A stretch of DNA of 64,000 nucleotides from Clonostachys chloroleuca (taxonomy: Eukaryota > Ascomycota > Sordariomycetes > Hypocreales > Bionectriaceae): assembly GCA_037952775.1 (NCBI GenBank), contig JBANAY010000003.1, positions 23,188,001 through 23,252,000 on the forward strand, in the 5' to 3' direction. The notes under the pieces were generated by a model. The model saw only the letters and a list, made by a program, of their open reading frames with translations. It ran no database searches and was not told the origin of the DNA. Below, piece after piece: positions 22,527-34,125 of this stretch (its first letter is position 1; every line of letters starts with the position of its first letter). The translations under genes and the position numbers were made by a program.

Positions 22527-22730
22527 ATGCCTCTTCCACCACTCAAAAAGAGACCTCGACCAAAGTTTACCTCCGGGCAGACCTCAGGGTCAGGCTCAGG
22601 TTCTCATCAGTCATCCTCGGCTGGCCAATCGTCTTCCAACGGCGGAAACACTCAATCGCAGACAAACACACCCTCCTCGGCGCATTTCTCATCAACTCCT
22701 TGGAACGACTCTGAAAAGAGCAACTCATAG
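22527..22730 (+). CDS. Small basic, Ser/Gly-rich ORF, 67 aa
   Basis: The frame from the ATG at 22527 has a basic, proline-rich start (MPLPPLKKRPRPKF), then a Ser/Gly/Gln/Thr-rich low-complexity tail to the stop at 22730. A TATA-like element lies about 155 nt upstream, and the leader is A-rich with ACAGACAAC-type motifs usual in well-expressed fungal genes. No family is recognised. The product would be disordered. The evidence is promoter context plus composition, so this could be chance. Confidence 0.4.
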   Translation: MPLPPLKKRPRPKFTSGQTSGSGSGSHQSSSAGQSSSNGGNTQSQTNTPSSAHFSSTPWNDSEKSNS

Positions 22731-24707
22731 ATGTTGACACTTATTTCGAGAGGATGATGTGTTGGGGGAGCTCTCCGAATACCAAAGAGATGTTGGTTTA
22801 TTCAGCTCGCCACTTCACAGACTCACCACCAGCTGAGCTAGGATAGACTTGAAGGCAAGCAGGCTGGGGATGAGTGGAGATTTAGGATTCTGTCAACTAC
22901 TTTCTCATCCTTTTTCGTGTTTCCAATTTTATTTTAGGCTTTTCACATTAGAAAACATAGCCGCTTCACATAGATTAGCTTTTCCGAAGAGGGAGTCTTT
23001 TGATAACGATGTTATGGAGGAAATATTCCACGGTTCTTTTTATAGTAATTCAATGCACACATATTGCCTTTACCTATGAATTGTTAGAGTACAAACGATT
23101 ACCCAGTACAAATAGAGTTTGCATTGCAGTTCCAGATTTCTGCCTGCTATGTGAGAGAAATTATCACAGGGCCTCTCTCGTACTAGGTGTGCACTTTCAC
23201 GTGATGCTGAGTGGCAGCCTTGTATACGCAGCGTCCACTCACCTGCCTGATAGAGAGTAATGATTTCATGTCAACAGATGCATTCATGAGGGTACACATG
23301 AGTCAGACAAATCCCGTCAGATCATTAATCGAAATAGCTATTGATTACTTGAGAGCAATTTGCTAGGTTCAACTTTCTTCATGTCCCCAACAATCTGTCA
23401 GTAGAACTGACGTGAACAGGACTAGAGGGCGTTCTATCAACTAATTATGATGGTGTGGCAAAGGAAAAAAAAAGACATCAAGAAATGATATTTGCCATTT
23501 GAAGACGTAGAATTCCGCCATGGCGACATCTTGAGGTGATGTTCGAATGGAAAGGCAAAGACAAATACAAAAATTCCGAGCGGCGATGAACCACTACCTA
23601 CTGGAGATGCCGAGAAATTCTTGCATGAGTATTCTCGCTGGTCAGCACCCCATGGGTGTCTCCATTGTTGTTGCCTTTGCGCGGTACTTTCGTTTTCACA
23701 CTCCATAAGCAGCGGGACGGACACAGCTCCTGGAACTCCCGCTTGCTCCAGATCGAGCTGCGCCGTAGTCTTAGTCAAATGATATCCTGACACTCCCTCT
23801 TCCTTGTGCTGTCACTGAAGCATGATCTGAGACTATTTCCAAGGTCTAACTCTCTTGTGTCAGCCTTGTGCCTCACACCGTTTTCTATTAATTGCAGCAC
23901 ATCTAATTTAGGCATCTGACCATGTCAAGCTGAACAACTGCCGAAATTACCTATTCACCCGCGCACGCCGTATTTTGCACGTCATAGACTGCGGAATTCC
24001 GCGGCACCTCCCGTTACTCGCTATCGTGCCTCTTCTATACATAATCCCCCGAGAATATGGCCTAACTTGATTAAGTGCGGATGTGCATGAACAAGCTGTA
24101 GCTGTATTATTTTTAAATGTCATTAGGAAGAAGGTGATCACAGAGAAGTTCCCGACTACGGCACAGTGAAGTCATGAGCCATGGCTGACGTCCTTATGAT
24201 TGCACTAGCCCTTATTCTCAATCTTTCCATGTTCTTTATGACTAGCTACAATTTGAACGTGTCGTATAATGCGTTGGCGGCTCCTATCCGAATACCCTCT
24301 GCATCAAGTGTTCACTGAATAGTCGACTCCAGGGGACTTGATCAGGCGATTGATCCTGTTGCCTTTGTTTGGGTTTAGCCATCCCATATCATCCCCAAGA
24401 ATGTTATCCGCTGTCTCCGAGCTGACTCCCGTCGGGGCAGAGCCATCATCAGCAATCTTTCTGTTTCGCTTATCCACAACATGCATGCCCCTGGTCCGTT
24501 CACTAGTTGTTTCAACACGCAGATCCTCGGGCTTCACCGTACCATCATGGTGTCTCCGATCTTTCTCGAGTGCCGAATTACAGGTCACGATATATTTGAA
24601 GTCTCATTAGTAACCATTATAAGAGGTAATGGACCCGCCGTTGTTTAATAGATACCTACCTGTCCGTCTAAGGTGCACTTAATCAGTCTGTGAACGACAC
24701 ATGACAA
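22731..24707. other. 2-kb intergenic stretch
   Basis: No supported gene. A 94-codon minus-strand frame at 24304-24588 lacks an ATG and has no recognisable motif. The remainder is AT-rich with no clear repeat. Confidence 0.45.
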
Positions 24708-27400
24708 TTACAGACGAGCCTTTAGTTTTCCGGGCGTGCTAAACTTAACATACTCATCTAGGCACTCCGGATTCGCAATCGAACCTCTCATGGCCACCTT
24801 CTCTCCAGCGACAAGAGCCTTGACAACCTTCTCAATCTTCTTCCCGTTCATCGTACAGGGTATATCCTTCACCTGCCACATTTCCTCGGGAACATGCCTG
24901 GTGCTGAGCGTTCTGCGGATTTCCTCGGCGATTCTAGATCTCAGCGAGTCGTCCAAGGCGTCACTGGGGCTCTTCATCTTGATAAACATGACGACCCTTT
25001 CATCTTCTATGTCGCTTTCACCGTTTTGTTGGCAGCGGCGAACCCGTTGGCCCACGACAACAGAGTCCTCGATCTCGGAAAATCGACTGACCACGTCGTA
25101 CAACTCGGCCGTACCGAAGCGGACACCTGGAACCAAATACAATGTCAGCGCACAAGTTCCTACGTACGAGCACCACTGGTAGAACCCGAAGGACGGGGCA
25201 TCCGTCAATACCTCCTGGGTTGAGGACTCCATCACTGCGGCCGTGTATCGAATAGCCTCCTGTCGCGGCATTCCTCGATATCAAATCGCCGTGGCTCCAA
25301 ACGCCTGGGTATAGCGAAAAATAGGTATCAAAGTACCTGTTACCTGTGGCATCATCTCCCCAGAACTCGACCGGCATACTGACGAAAGGTTTTGTGATGA
25401 CAAGCTCTCCAATTTCCCCCGGGGGTACTGTGTTTTTGCCGTCTCCATTCCAGATCTCTACCTTCATTCCAAGGGTAGCTGCGGCCATCTCGCTCCCGAA
25501 AACGGACGAGAGGCTATTCCCACCGACGACTATTGGAGAGGCTCACGTTAGCGGTGCACGTTCGGTGATGCTGCAATATTCGGTCGAGAAAATCCAATCA
25601 CTTACTACCACCAACGAGATCCGTACCACCGGAAGCATTATGCAGACCTACGTGCCGTGGGAAATTATCGGCGTAGAACCAAGCGGTGAGAGTAGTACTT
25701 AGGGGAGAGCCGGATACAAGGACGTTTTGGAGGCTCTCCAGACGTCTTGCGATTGCACTGCTCTCTGGGTCACTTCTGAGCCCAGCGAGGAATTTCGGGC
25801 TGGTGCCCCAATGAGTTACCCTTTGATCTCGAGTCAGTGGATTGCATGCAATACTTGATAACATGATGAATCAGGTGGAGTCATGCGTACCCTTGGCTTT
25901 CAAGGAGGGTGAGTTGGAAGGAAGGAGTTGGATGCAGAGGACTCCCATCGTAAAGAACAATCCTCGATCCAAGACTCAGAGCACCGATGAGCATGTTCCA
26001 CATCATCCAGCCGGTCTGGTGGTCGGAAGTGTGGGGAGTTAGCTTTCTTTCATTTATATATAAAACTCATTGGAAGGGGCAGGAGCAGAACAAGAGATAA
26101 CCCACAGTGGTGTATTGGTAATATGTTGAGTCGATGCCCATGTCGATGCCTAGAGCCAGATCTAGCTTGTTTTTTAGGAGAACTGCACCTCCAGAGTGGC
26201 AGATACCTGTTGCGGGAGGTGTTAGCTGTCATAAACCATCGTGTATGCCGTTTTGAAATTGACCTACATTTAGGGGTGCCTGTAGTTCCAGAACTGTTTA
26301 TTTTTTTAGCAAGAACGTGTTACTGGATTCTTTTCTTCTGGGGTTGCATAGACCCTATGGCGATTGTGCTGGGGCAACTCACGTGAATAGGATGTAGACA
26401 GGATGATCAAAAGGTACTTGAACAAACTTGAGAGGTTGAGAAGGAGCTTCAAGGAACGTGTCAAGAGGGATTCTGAAGGAGCATCAAATGTTAGATCATT
26501 ATTTAGTAGCTGTGAATGTATGAGAGATGATAGGCTCGCCGCGTCTGACTTGACATCGGGAAGCTCATCCACTTACAGTCCGCTTTTGTCCCACGCCGGA
26601 TCATTGATGACGATGACTTTGTCTAGGCCTGTGACTTTGGTCTTGAGCTCGTCGACAGCAGCACCAAGACGCTCCCTTAGATTTCTTCTCTTGGTGGCAT
26701 ATAACACCTGAGACTCGGCGAATAGGATTTTGGGTTGAATCTGGGAAAACCTCTCGACGATGCCCTTGGGTCCCGTGTCTGGCGACGTGGACGAGAAGAT
26801 GGCCCCGATAGCACCGGAAGCGAGCGCAATCAGGATGGCCTCGAGGGAGTTGGTCACGACCGCTGCGTATGTCGTTAGCGGCTATCATCTTAGGGAGCCG
26901 GCCGGTCTAGCATTTAGTGGAAAGGGTGAAAAACAGGGAAGAGAGGTAAATGGCTACTTACTTGCAACGCGGTCCCCTTTGCCGACGCCAGCATTTCGAA
27001 GCGCACTGGCATAAACAGCGACCTGGTCTCGCAGTTGTATCCAAGTCAGGTGCCTCCAATCCGTGCCACCCTCACGACAGGCCGAGACGGCGATCATGTC
27101 TTGATGAGCCGCGAGACCGGTCGCCAGCACGTTCTCGGTGAAGTTCATCTCGGCTCCGGGAAACCATTGTGGCCGCGGCCACATGGCGGCGAGCGAGTTG
27201 GCGACTGCCAGTGGCGGTTTCGACGTCACGAGCCCGCTAAAATTCCAGAGCTCTCGGTAGAACAGGTCTAGATTTTCGACGCTCCATCGGTGCAGTGATG
27301 CGTAGTCTTGTATGTGCTGGTCATATTGTTTGTTGATGTGTCGCCTGAACGCGTCGAGGCGTGTGAGGTGAGGGCTGGGATGAGTCCAAAGAGGTGTCAT
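24708..27400 (-). CDS. Acetoacetyl-CoA synthetase (AMP-forming acyl-CoA ligase)
   Basis: Nine exons: 26962-27400, 26577-26862, 26383-26472, 26268-26293, 26106-26206, 25891-26015, 25606-25820, 25212-25529 and 24708-25126. They sum to 672 aa with every phase matched. N-terminus MTPLWTHPSP, an acetyl-CoA-synthetase-type N-terminal domain, P-loop FTSGTTGTPK (about 271-280, spanning a 26-nt micro-exon), GWMMWNMLIGAL, GGTDLVGG, the HGDL hinge region and the C-terminal domain ending KPGK-like in STPGKLKARL. These match acetoacetate-CoA ligase rather than acetate or fatty-acid ligases. It converts acetoacetate, ATP and CoA to acetoacetyl-CoA in the cytosol. It is divergent from the FAD hydroxylase and forms the left end of the aromatic cluster, where it could salvage a beta-keto acid product. 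Confidence 0.9.
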
Positions 27401-28138
27401 GTCGTGGAACAAGTTCTATAGATGTGGGCAGTAAAACAACTGTGTAAATAGGCAACATTTAGCATCAATCTACTTTTATGTGTGGCATCGTTGCAAGCTA
27501 TAGTCTAACAGGGCGTAGAAGATGCCGATGGGCTTTCCCTGACCGAGGATACGATGGCCAGTGCAATGTAAAACATGACCGACTAACTTGGAAAAGCCTG
27601 GGACTGGGCCGTGTGGTATGGCGGATCAGAGCTGGCGCCGGAGCAACCTCCCTCGTGATGATCCTCCAATCCTCAGTTCCTCCGAGCTGCTGATGACCCC
27701 ACAATGCTGTTGAGGCGTGATCGAGACACACGGAGCAACCAAAGCCTGGGGCAGGAGACCTGGACCTATTTGATACTGTAAACTACCTAGTGCCGGGAGG
27801 CCGGGGGATTTATTAGTCTACTGTAGTGTGCTGAGCCAATTATGCCATGTCTGGCCGAGTAACAGTGCCGAGGATGCGGTACGTATTGCCAACTCCAATT
27901 TCCGGAGCAACGTATTCGGCAGAAGGCAAAAATAGAAGAGCGAAAATTCTTGCCTTGAACGCAACGAGGCATAGCATCGTGACTATTGACCAGGTCCGGA
28001 TAATGCTGGATACACGATTGCGACACAAAACCTGACCAGCCATCCATTCCCTAGCTTTCTAACGATACCTCTTCACTTCATGGGTATCTTCTCTTGTCTA
28101 CGCTATAAGTTTATCACAAAGTTTACTTTCCCATCACA
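27401..28138. promoter_or_regulatory. Divergent intergenic region, CoA ligase / FAD hydroxylase
   Basis: This 738-nt stretch separates two outward-facing genes and must hold both promoters. It has several CGG/CCG triplets (near 27750-27810, 27870-27905 and 27995), compatible with Zn2Cys6 sites, but no repeated element that I can defend. No gene is seen inside it. Confidence 0.5.
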
Positions 28139-30775
28139 ATGAATGAGACGGATGTTGTCATTGTTGGGGCTGGGCCATCGGGACTGAGTCTTGCGGTCGC
28201 CCTCAGTCAGCTCGAGATCAAGGTATGCCACATCGTGTCATAACGCCCATTTCCAAGGCTCAACTGCAATCTATCTCGTCATACTAATACTCCAACTGAA
28301 GTCTGTTGTTATTGAGAAACAGCATGACATCTGTGAAGACCCTCGAGCTATTGCGCTTGCCGGTGATGCATCTCGTATCCTTTCCCTGATCGGAATCACT
28401 GGGGAAGAGATGGACCAGATAAGCCAACGTAAGTGAGATACATCTGAAGAGAACAGAAATAAAGGTGCGAGTGCACGCCGTCAAAATATAGTATCTACCC
28501 AGGTGTAAGCGATTGTAACGGGAGGCATTAACTGACATGAATATCTCGACGCTGACAGCACTCTCCGGCGTAAATTTTCACGACAGTACTTTTACCTCTG
28601 TGCCTTTCCTCCAACTCGAACATGATCAGGACTGGTCAGAGCAATTGCTGCCCAATGCCAGCGTCATTCTTCAGCCAGGTCTAGGTAACATTATTCCTCG
28701 AGCTCTTCTCCTCCCCTCGCTCCATCAGCCAATAGCAGCAAACTCACAAGCGGGCTTGGGCAGAGCAACTTCTTCGCGATAGGGCGCAGGCTTCCAGATA
28801 CATCACATTGAAGCTAAACTGCGAAGTGGTTGGGATTGTCGAAAACCCAAGCAACGTCGAAGTAACATACGAGCAAAAGGACACACCGAGCACATGCGTG
28901 ATTCGAGGTAAATATGCCGTAGGGGCGGATGGAAAGCGAGGCTTCGTTCGCAAACAGTTTTTGCAGGACAAGGGAATCAAGCAAGAAACAGGGCGGTATG
29001 TTACAACTCAATATTTTTGTTCTCGCCCTTGTTCGTTGTCTCCAACCTAAAGGCTAGAATGATGTTTTCAATTAGCAAAGAATCTAACCGGCCGACAGAT
29101 ACCGTTACGAGGCCACGTGGGTAGCAGCAAATCTCAAAGTTAGCATGCCTACGCCTAGTACTCACCCCCATTTCCCCCTCTGGGATCTCGGTTATGAGCC
29201 AGATGAGCTCTGGGACCTCTTTTGGCCCGTTGGATTCCAGTATGTGACTCCCAAGGTTGGCGGCCTAGGTTCTTCAGACATACGCAAACGAATCCAGCTT
29301 GGTAAAAAATGTTTCCATGTGTTCATGCCACTGATTACAATGGTGAACCAGCTTCTGCAACCACCCTACGATGCCTGTGGCTACGGGCCGATTCGGCCCT
29401 GTTGGAGGAAAGTACTGGAGGTACGGCGTTCCCAAAAATCCCTCTCGCGTGATTTGGTCGAATCGAGGTTGCTGACCGAATTAAACATACAGATTCGAAT
29501 ATGAGCTGCCCCGTAACTTCGAACTCCCCGGAGATGCCGTAGAGCATCTCAAGGAACAAATGGAACCGCATCTGACCATTACACCCTCACGCCTGCGGTA
29601 ACCATTCAGATGCCCACGCAGTCCGCACATTGAACCTTAGCTAATCCTTATAAAACACGACATAGTGGCCAAGGCAGCGGATTAAATACTCCCGTGCGGT
29701 TCCCATGGGATTGTGTAGAAGTCTTGCGTTGTGGGCCAGCACAGTAAGTCACCCAGCTTTTCGACCTTGTAGTTCGTGCTTTTCGTATTTGGCAGTTGCA
29801 GGAAGTTCCCAGCCGAAATGAAATTAACAGCTTCTTCTCCATCAATATAGCTTTGCCCAGAAAGTTGTCAATAGGTGGTTCGACGGACGAGTCATCCTAA
29901 TCGGCGACGCAGCTCACGTCTTCCCGCCTTTCGGTGCTCAGGGAATCGCCAGTGGGATACGCGACGCACTTGGACTCTCATGGCGTCTGTATCTTCTTGC
30001 CGGCAGCACTGAGAAACTCCAGCACAAAGAGACTGCATTTTTCAACAAAGACTCGCTATTGTTGGCCTGGTCACGCGAGCGTCGTCAAGGTGTCGACGAA
30101 GCCGCGGAGATGACCGCTGCCAACGGGACCTTCCTACAGACCAAATCCAATGTTCTACGTTGGGCCGTTTGGTGCGCGAACGCTGTGTTAAGCTGGATTC
30201 CACGCCTCCGACTGTCCTTACTTCGTGGCCACTTTTCAGACCGCGACGGTGTCCGCGGTGTAGAGGACGGATTCTTCCTGGATGGCCAGGGTGGAGGAAC
30301 CAGGACTGCTCAGATCTTTGTCCAGGGCGCCGATGACGGGTCGGTTGAGTTATCAGACCAAGTGTTTCGAAACTCCAAAGCAGCCTTGACATTATTAATT
30401 CTACATCATCCGGGGACCGAGCAAGAGTGGACAGCTATCCAACAGGCATCAAAGCGACTTGATCTCCCTACCATCTTCCTCGCAGAGAAAGCTATTTGTT
30501 TAAATGACAATACCCCGGTACCCCTCCAACTGCAGCCTGAGTCTAGGAAGATCCAGAGCTTGCATATGTTGACGCCTGCCACAGCGGGAGTGGTTTCTCG
30601 CGCTGGACACAAACCGCTTCCTCTTTATGACCCTTGCGCGTTTCGGAAGAGATTTCAATCCAGTGCCAAGTACGCACTGATTCGCTCGGACTTTATTATC
30701 TTTTCGCAAGCGAAGACGTTGGAACAGCTCGAGGATCAGATCAGTCGAGCTTGGAGAATGGCAACGAATAGCTGA
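28139..30775 (+). CDS. FAD-dependent aromatic monooxygenase (MhpA/PheA/TfdB type)
   Basis: About 633 aa. Exons: 28139-28222, 28302-28428, 28559-28684, 28751-28995, 29099-29239, 29352-29420, 29493-29597, 29666-29743 and 29851-30775. The N-terminal dinucleotide fold has VVIVGAGPSGLS (residues 6-17), and the second FAD motif is LIGDAAHVFPPFGAQG in the last exon. Between them, RYEATWVAANLKVSMPTP and LWDLGYEPDELWDLFWPV are typical of fungal members annotated as 3-hydroxyphenylpropionate-hydroxylase-like. A thioredoxin-like C-terminal domain follows, as in phenol hydroxylases. It uses NAD(P)H and O2 to ortho-hydroxylate a phenol. All junctions keep frame except exon 3 to exon 4, where the best splice sites leave the sum one base out: either an indel or a non-canonical site. 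It lies convergent to the Zn2Cys6 regulator. Confidence 0.85.
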
Positions 30776-30884
30776 ACATTCCCACTGTTAAGGCCTGTGT
30801 ATGTAACAGTTATCAACAGAGCAACCAATAATTACAATACTTTGATATATCTCCGTAATTTCTTGCGACATTCATTCAAGCCGG

Positions 30885-33515
30885 CTATGTAAGAACGGAG
30901 TCCCAGTCTAGGGATGAGACGACCTCTCCAGAGATCGCATCAGAGGGGTCCCACGCGAGCTCGAGCTCATTATTAGACCAAAACTGCCCGCTCATTTCGT
31001 TTTGGAGGCTTTCTTCTACTTCTGTTGTGGTCTCGGACAATGATAATAAATCCATGGAGTCTAGAGAACCACCGTTGCTTGCTAGGGTAGCTGTAGAGAA
31101 GTGAATTCGTCTATTAAGGACGATGTCCAACAGAAAGTCGAACGCCGATTTATGGGACTGACACAATGGGGGCTTAGACCAATATTTCTTCAGTACATCT
31201 ATAGCAAGTTAGCTTCACTTGACAAAAGGCACAAGGCTCTGTCGCTGAGGAGTTACTCGAAGCGTGATGCATACCTGCTAATTGATTCGCTTAGTCAACG
31301 TTAGCATAGAGTTCCGATGAAAAAAAAAAGAGATCTAGACCTGAACAAAGTCATACCAAGGAGCCAATGCCGGCCTATTTGGCCCAAGAAAAGAAATAAT
31401 AGATCCATGTGGTGCGACGGTCGTGCACCGGATGACGTTGTAGCCGAATGAATTGCCGCGTCTAGCGTCAACACAATACCAGTAAGGAGGATGATATACG
31501 CGCTCTTCGAATCGATGGCCTCAAAGTAGTCCGGCTTCCAGTTCTGGACAATGCGGAGCACCTCGTTTGCTCGCCCTACCACGGTCTGCCACTGCGCCTG
31601 AAATGCTGACTCGGTTGACATTGCACTTATGCCGTCCAACTGCACAGCCAAGGTAGCATGTAGCAAGCATGCACTATGAGTTTGGCAAGCCCGTTAATAG
31701 CCTTGATCAGAAACGCAATAGAATGGAGTGCTTACCCTTGCCAGACAATCAATGCCTCCAGTCTATCCCGGTGTTCCGTTTCTGTCTCCCCAGTCCCTAG
31801 GTTTCGAACTGGCTTGAAGACCCAGGCAGGCAGAGAGAGTGTGGTTGCGGCGCAATCACTCTCCAGTTCTTGGAACCGAGCTTTCAAAGCCGGGCCGCAC
31901 CCTTGTTTCATAGAAAATCGGAGGTCTGTCACTGATCTCATTAGAGTACAGGTGACGATGTATAAGGTTCTACCTCGGCATGGCGATTTGGAGAACACCA
32001 TAGCCATATTTTCCCAAAGCTTGAGGTCGGGTGTAAGCAACAGCTGTGAGTCTCCGATATGGTCCAGTTTTCTTTGCTGAGAGCCAGGAGGTTTTGTCAG
32101 ATCAGGCACTGGCGTGACAGGTAACGTCATATTACCCCGAGTGTGGTCGGCCATAGCATGCGAGATGATCCTGTTCCCTCGCCGTCAGCCTTCCTGCGTG
32201 CACGATTTCGGGGTAGATAAAGGCAAGGTAGTATCCGGGTGGTGCTTACGCTATTGCACTGAAACATGTGTCCAGGGAATAAATACACCACCATACAGTC
32301 CGTAGCTCTTCTGCCTCGTATTGGCACCGTGAGCATCTTGAAGTCTCGTCTTGGTCTGCAATGATGCGGTAATAGAGTTCTGCCATGCGGGTGATCCGCG
32401 CCATGTCAGCCACGGCATCCCAGGTGACTGCTGAGGCGATTTTATGTAGGCAGAGCAAAATGGACGCCTTGAGCTCGTCTATGCTGAGTTTGGTAGCATT
32501 CGCGTAATGCCCTGCCCTCATGGCGAAAAAGTCAGGAGATAAAGGCCATTTTTGATGTTGAGATGATGCATATCGAGAAGCAATAGCATAGATTGACATG
32601 CGAAGCCGGTATGACATCCCAGACAGTCCATATCTGCCCGAAGACGATGCGGAGAAGCGTAGAAGAGGGTAGATTGGCTGTACGTGTTGGATGTATAGTT
32701 CCAGTCTTGTCGATCCAGTCAGTATCTCTCGTGGTGTATAAGGGTACTATGCAGCTCATTTCAAGTACTCACAAGAATTCCTCCGCCTCCAGACTCAGGT
32801 CCGCGGGTCCGCGAGGCCCGCCCGAGACAGTTTTTGACGAAATATGGCGAGGGAAACTTGGTGTGGGCGTATTCATGAAGGGTGCTGTGACACTAGCTTC
32901 TCCCGCCGCTTCAGAGCTTAGCAGACTGTTCGCCCATGACGCATCGTCGCCATGGAAGAGTGCCTCTAAAAATTGATCGTTACCGGTCAAGTCTGGGCCT
33001 AGTACGGATGAGGGATCAAGGGCCTGCTGCTGGTCGTAATCCATCGCTGGTGCAGAACTGGTCATTGAGCCCGCAGTGTTGATTAGTCGTTTGGGAGGAC
33101 CTATGCAATAGGCGAGGATTCATTAGCTAGGATTACCGCGGGGGGCAGGTATTTGTGGCAGACAGGGCAACGTACCTGGCTTCTTTCTATACCTCCCATA
33201 CTTGCACATTACATGCCTTAGAGAGCAAGCCGTACAAGATGGTGCCTTCATGTCGCCTGAAATAATAATATAGGTCAGATCAGAGCTCTAGCTAGAGGAT
33301 TTCGCCAAAGTCGGATGACTAACATTTGATCTTCTTCCTTAAAGAGCAAGGCAAATTCAGCATCCGAGCTATAGAGCAGATGGAGGGTTGAGGGTCATGC
33401 ACACATACACTCTGCAGTGGTCGCAGACGCGAAGCTTCAGGCGGCCAGAGCCATCCCTCTGCTCCCGGCCACTCGAGGCCGGACCAGGTGGGCTCAGCCG
33501 GTCAAGAGATTGCAT
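30885..33515 (-). CDS. Zn2Cys6 transcription factor of the aromatic cluster
   Basis: Eight exons: 33409-33515, 33324-33337, 33176-33256, 32773-33100, 32250-32633, 31736-32170, 31357-31673 and 30885-31198. They total 659 aa with all phases matched. The zinc cluster CDHCRVKKIKC, then CTAC and a last Cys (residues 31-58, C-x2-C-x6-C-x6-C-x2-C-x6-C), is split by two introns, with a 14-nt micro-exon carrying KKIK. The middle domain shows YGLSGMSYRLRMSIYAIASR and ELRTVWWCIYSLDTCFSAIA, typical of the fungal-specific transcription factor fold. The acidic C-terminus (LAWDPSDAISGEVVSSLDW) may activate transcription. The start is the only upstream ATG in frame. Its position inside the catabolic set makes it the likely regulator of that set. 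Confidence 0.85.
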
Positions 33516-34125
33516 TTGGGCTATGACCGGAATATGAGTTTTCGTGGATTTCAACCGAAGCAGTTGTTGCCATGTGGTGTAATAAAGAGCTTTCCGGGGA
33601 GGCCGGGTCGGAGAACGAAAAAGACGGGGTAGTATGGACAAGACGTATTCTCTCTCGGAGGTGGAAGTATTAATAGGCCGAGTCCACCAGGCAACTCCCG
33701 CCCATTGCCGTAGATTGCGGGGTAGAGCCTCTACCCTGGCCGAGGCCCATAGCTATAGTTATTAGTGGCCAATAGTTACGGCCAGCTTACAATGGCTTAC
33801 CCTAAACTAGCTAATTTCTGTTCAAATAATTTGGAAGTAATCTAAAATTTATTTAGATTAATGGATGAGTTTCAAAAAACATATTTTAATACTTAGATTA
33901 ATTTTAGTTATCTATTTTAACACGCTTTATAATTATACTTGATCGTAGAGAAGTTTCCGAAGAGAAGGCTTATTTTGCTTCAAGGTGGTGCGGAGATAGT
34001 AGGTTGTCGCAAACGTTCACGTTACGAATGTACATTCTAGTCATGGATTTGAAAGGGGTTGTACCTGTTTTGTAAAGCATGCCTATTGCAACATGCTTTA
34101 AATCAATCATGCAATCGACTAACCA
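33516..34125. other. AT-rich intergenic stretch
   Basis: The left part is the promoter of the regulator (CTCTCTCGGAGG near 33650). From about 33780 to 33950 the sequence is strongly AT-rich, with short inverted pairs around TCTAAAATTTATTTAGATTA. No gene is seen. Confidence 0.5.

Noticed and set aside
23437..23793. 118-codon minus-strand frame
   Set aside because: It starts with GTG, contains runs of Phe from AT-rich DNA and shows no motif.
24304..24588. 94-codon minus-strand polar frame downstream of the CoA ligase gene
   Set aside because: No ATG start and no convincing splice acceptor linking it to an upstream exon; kept only as a weak possibility.
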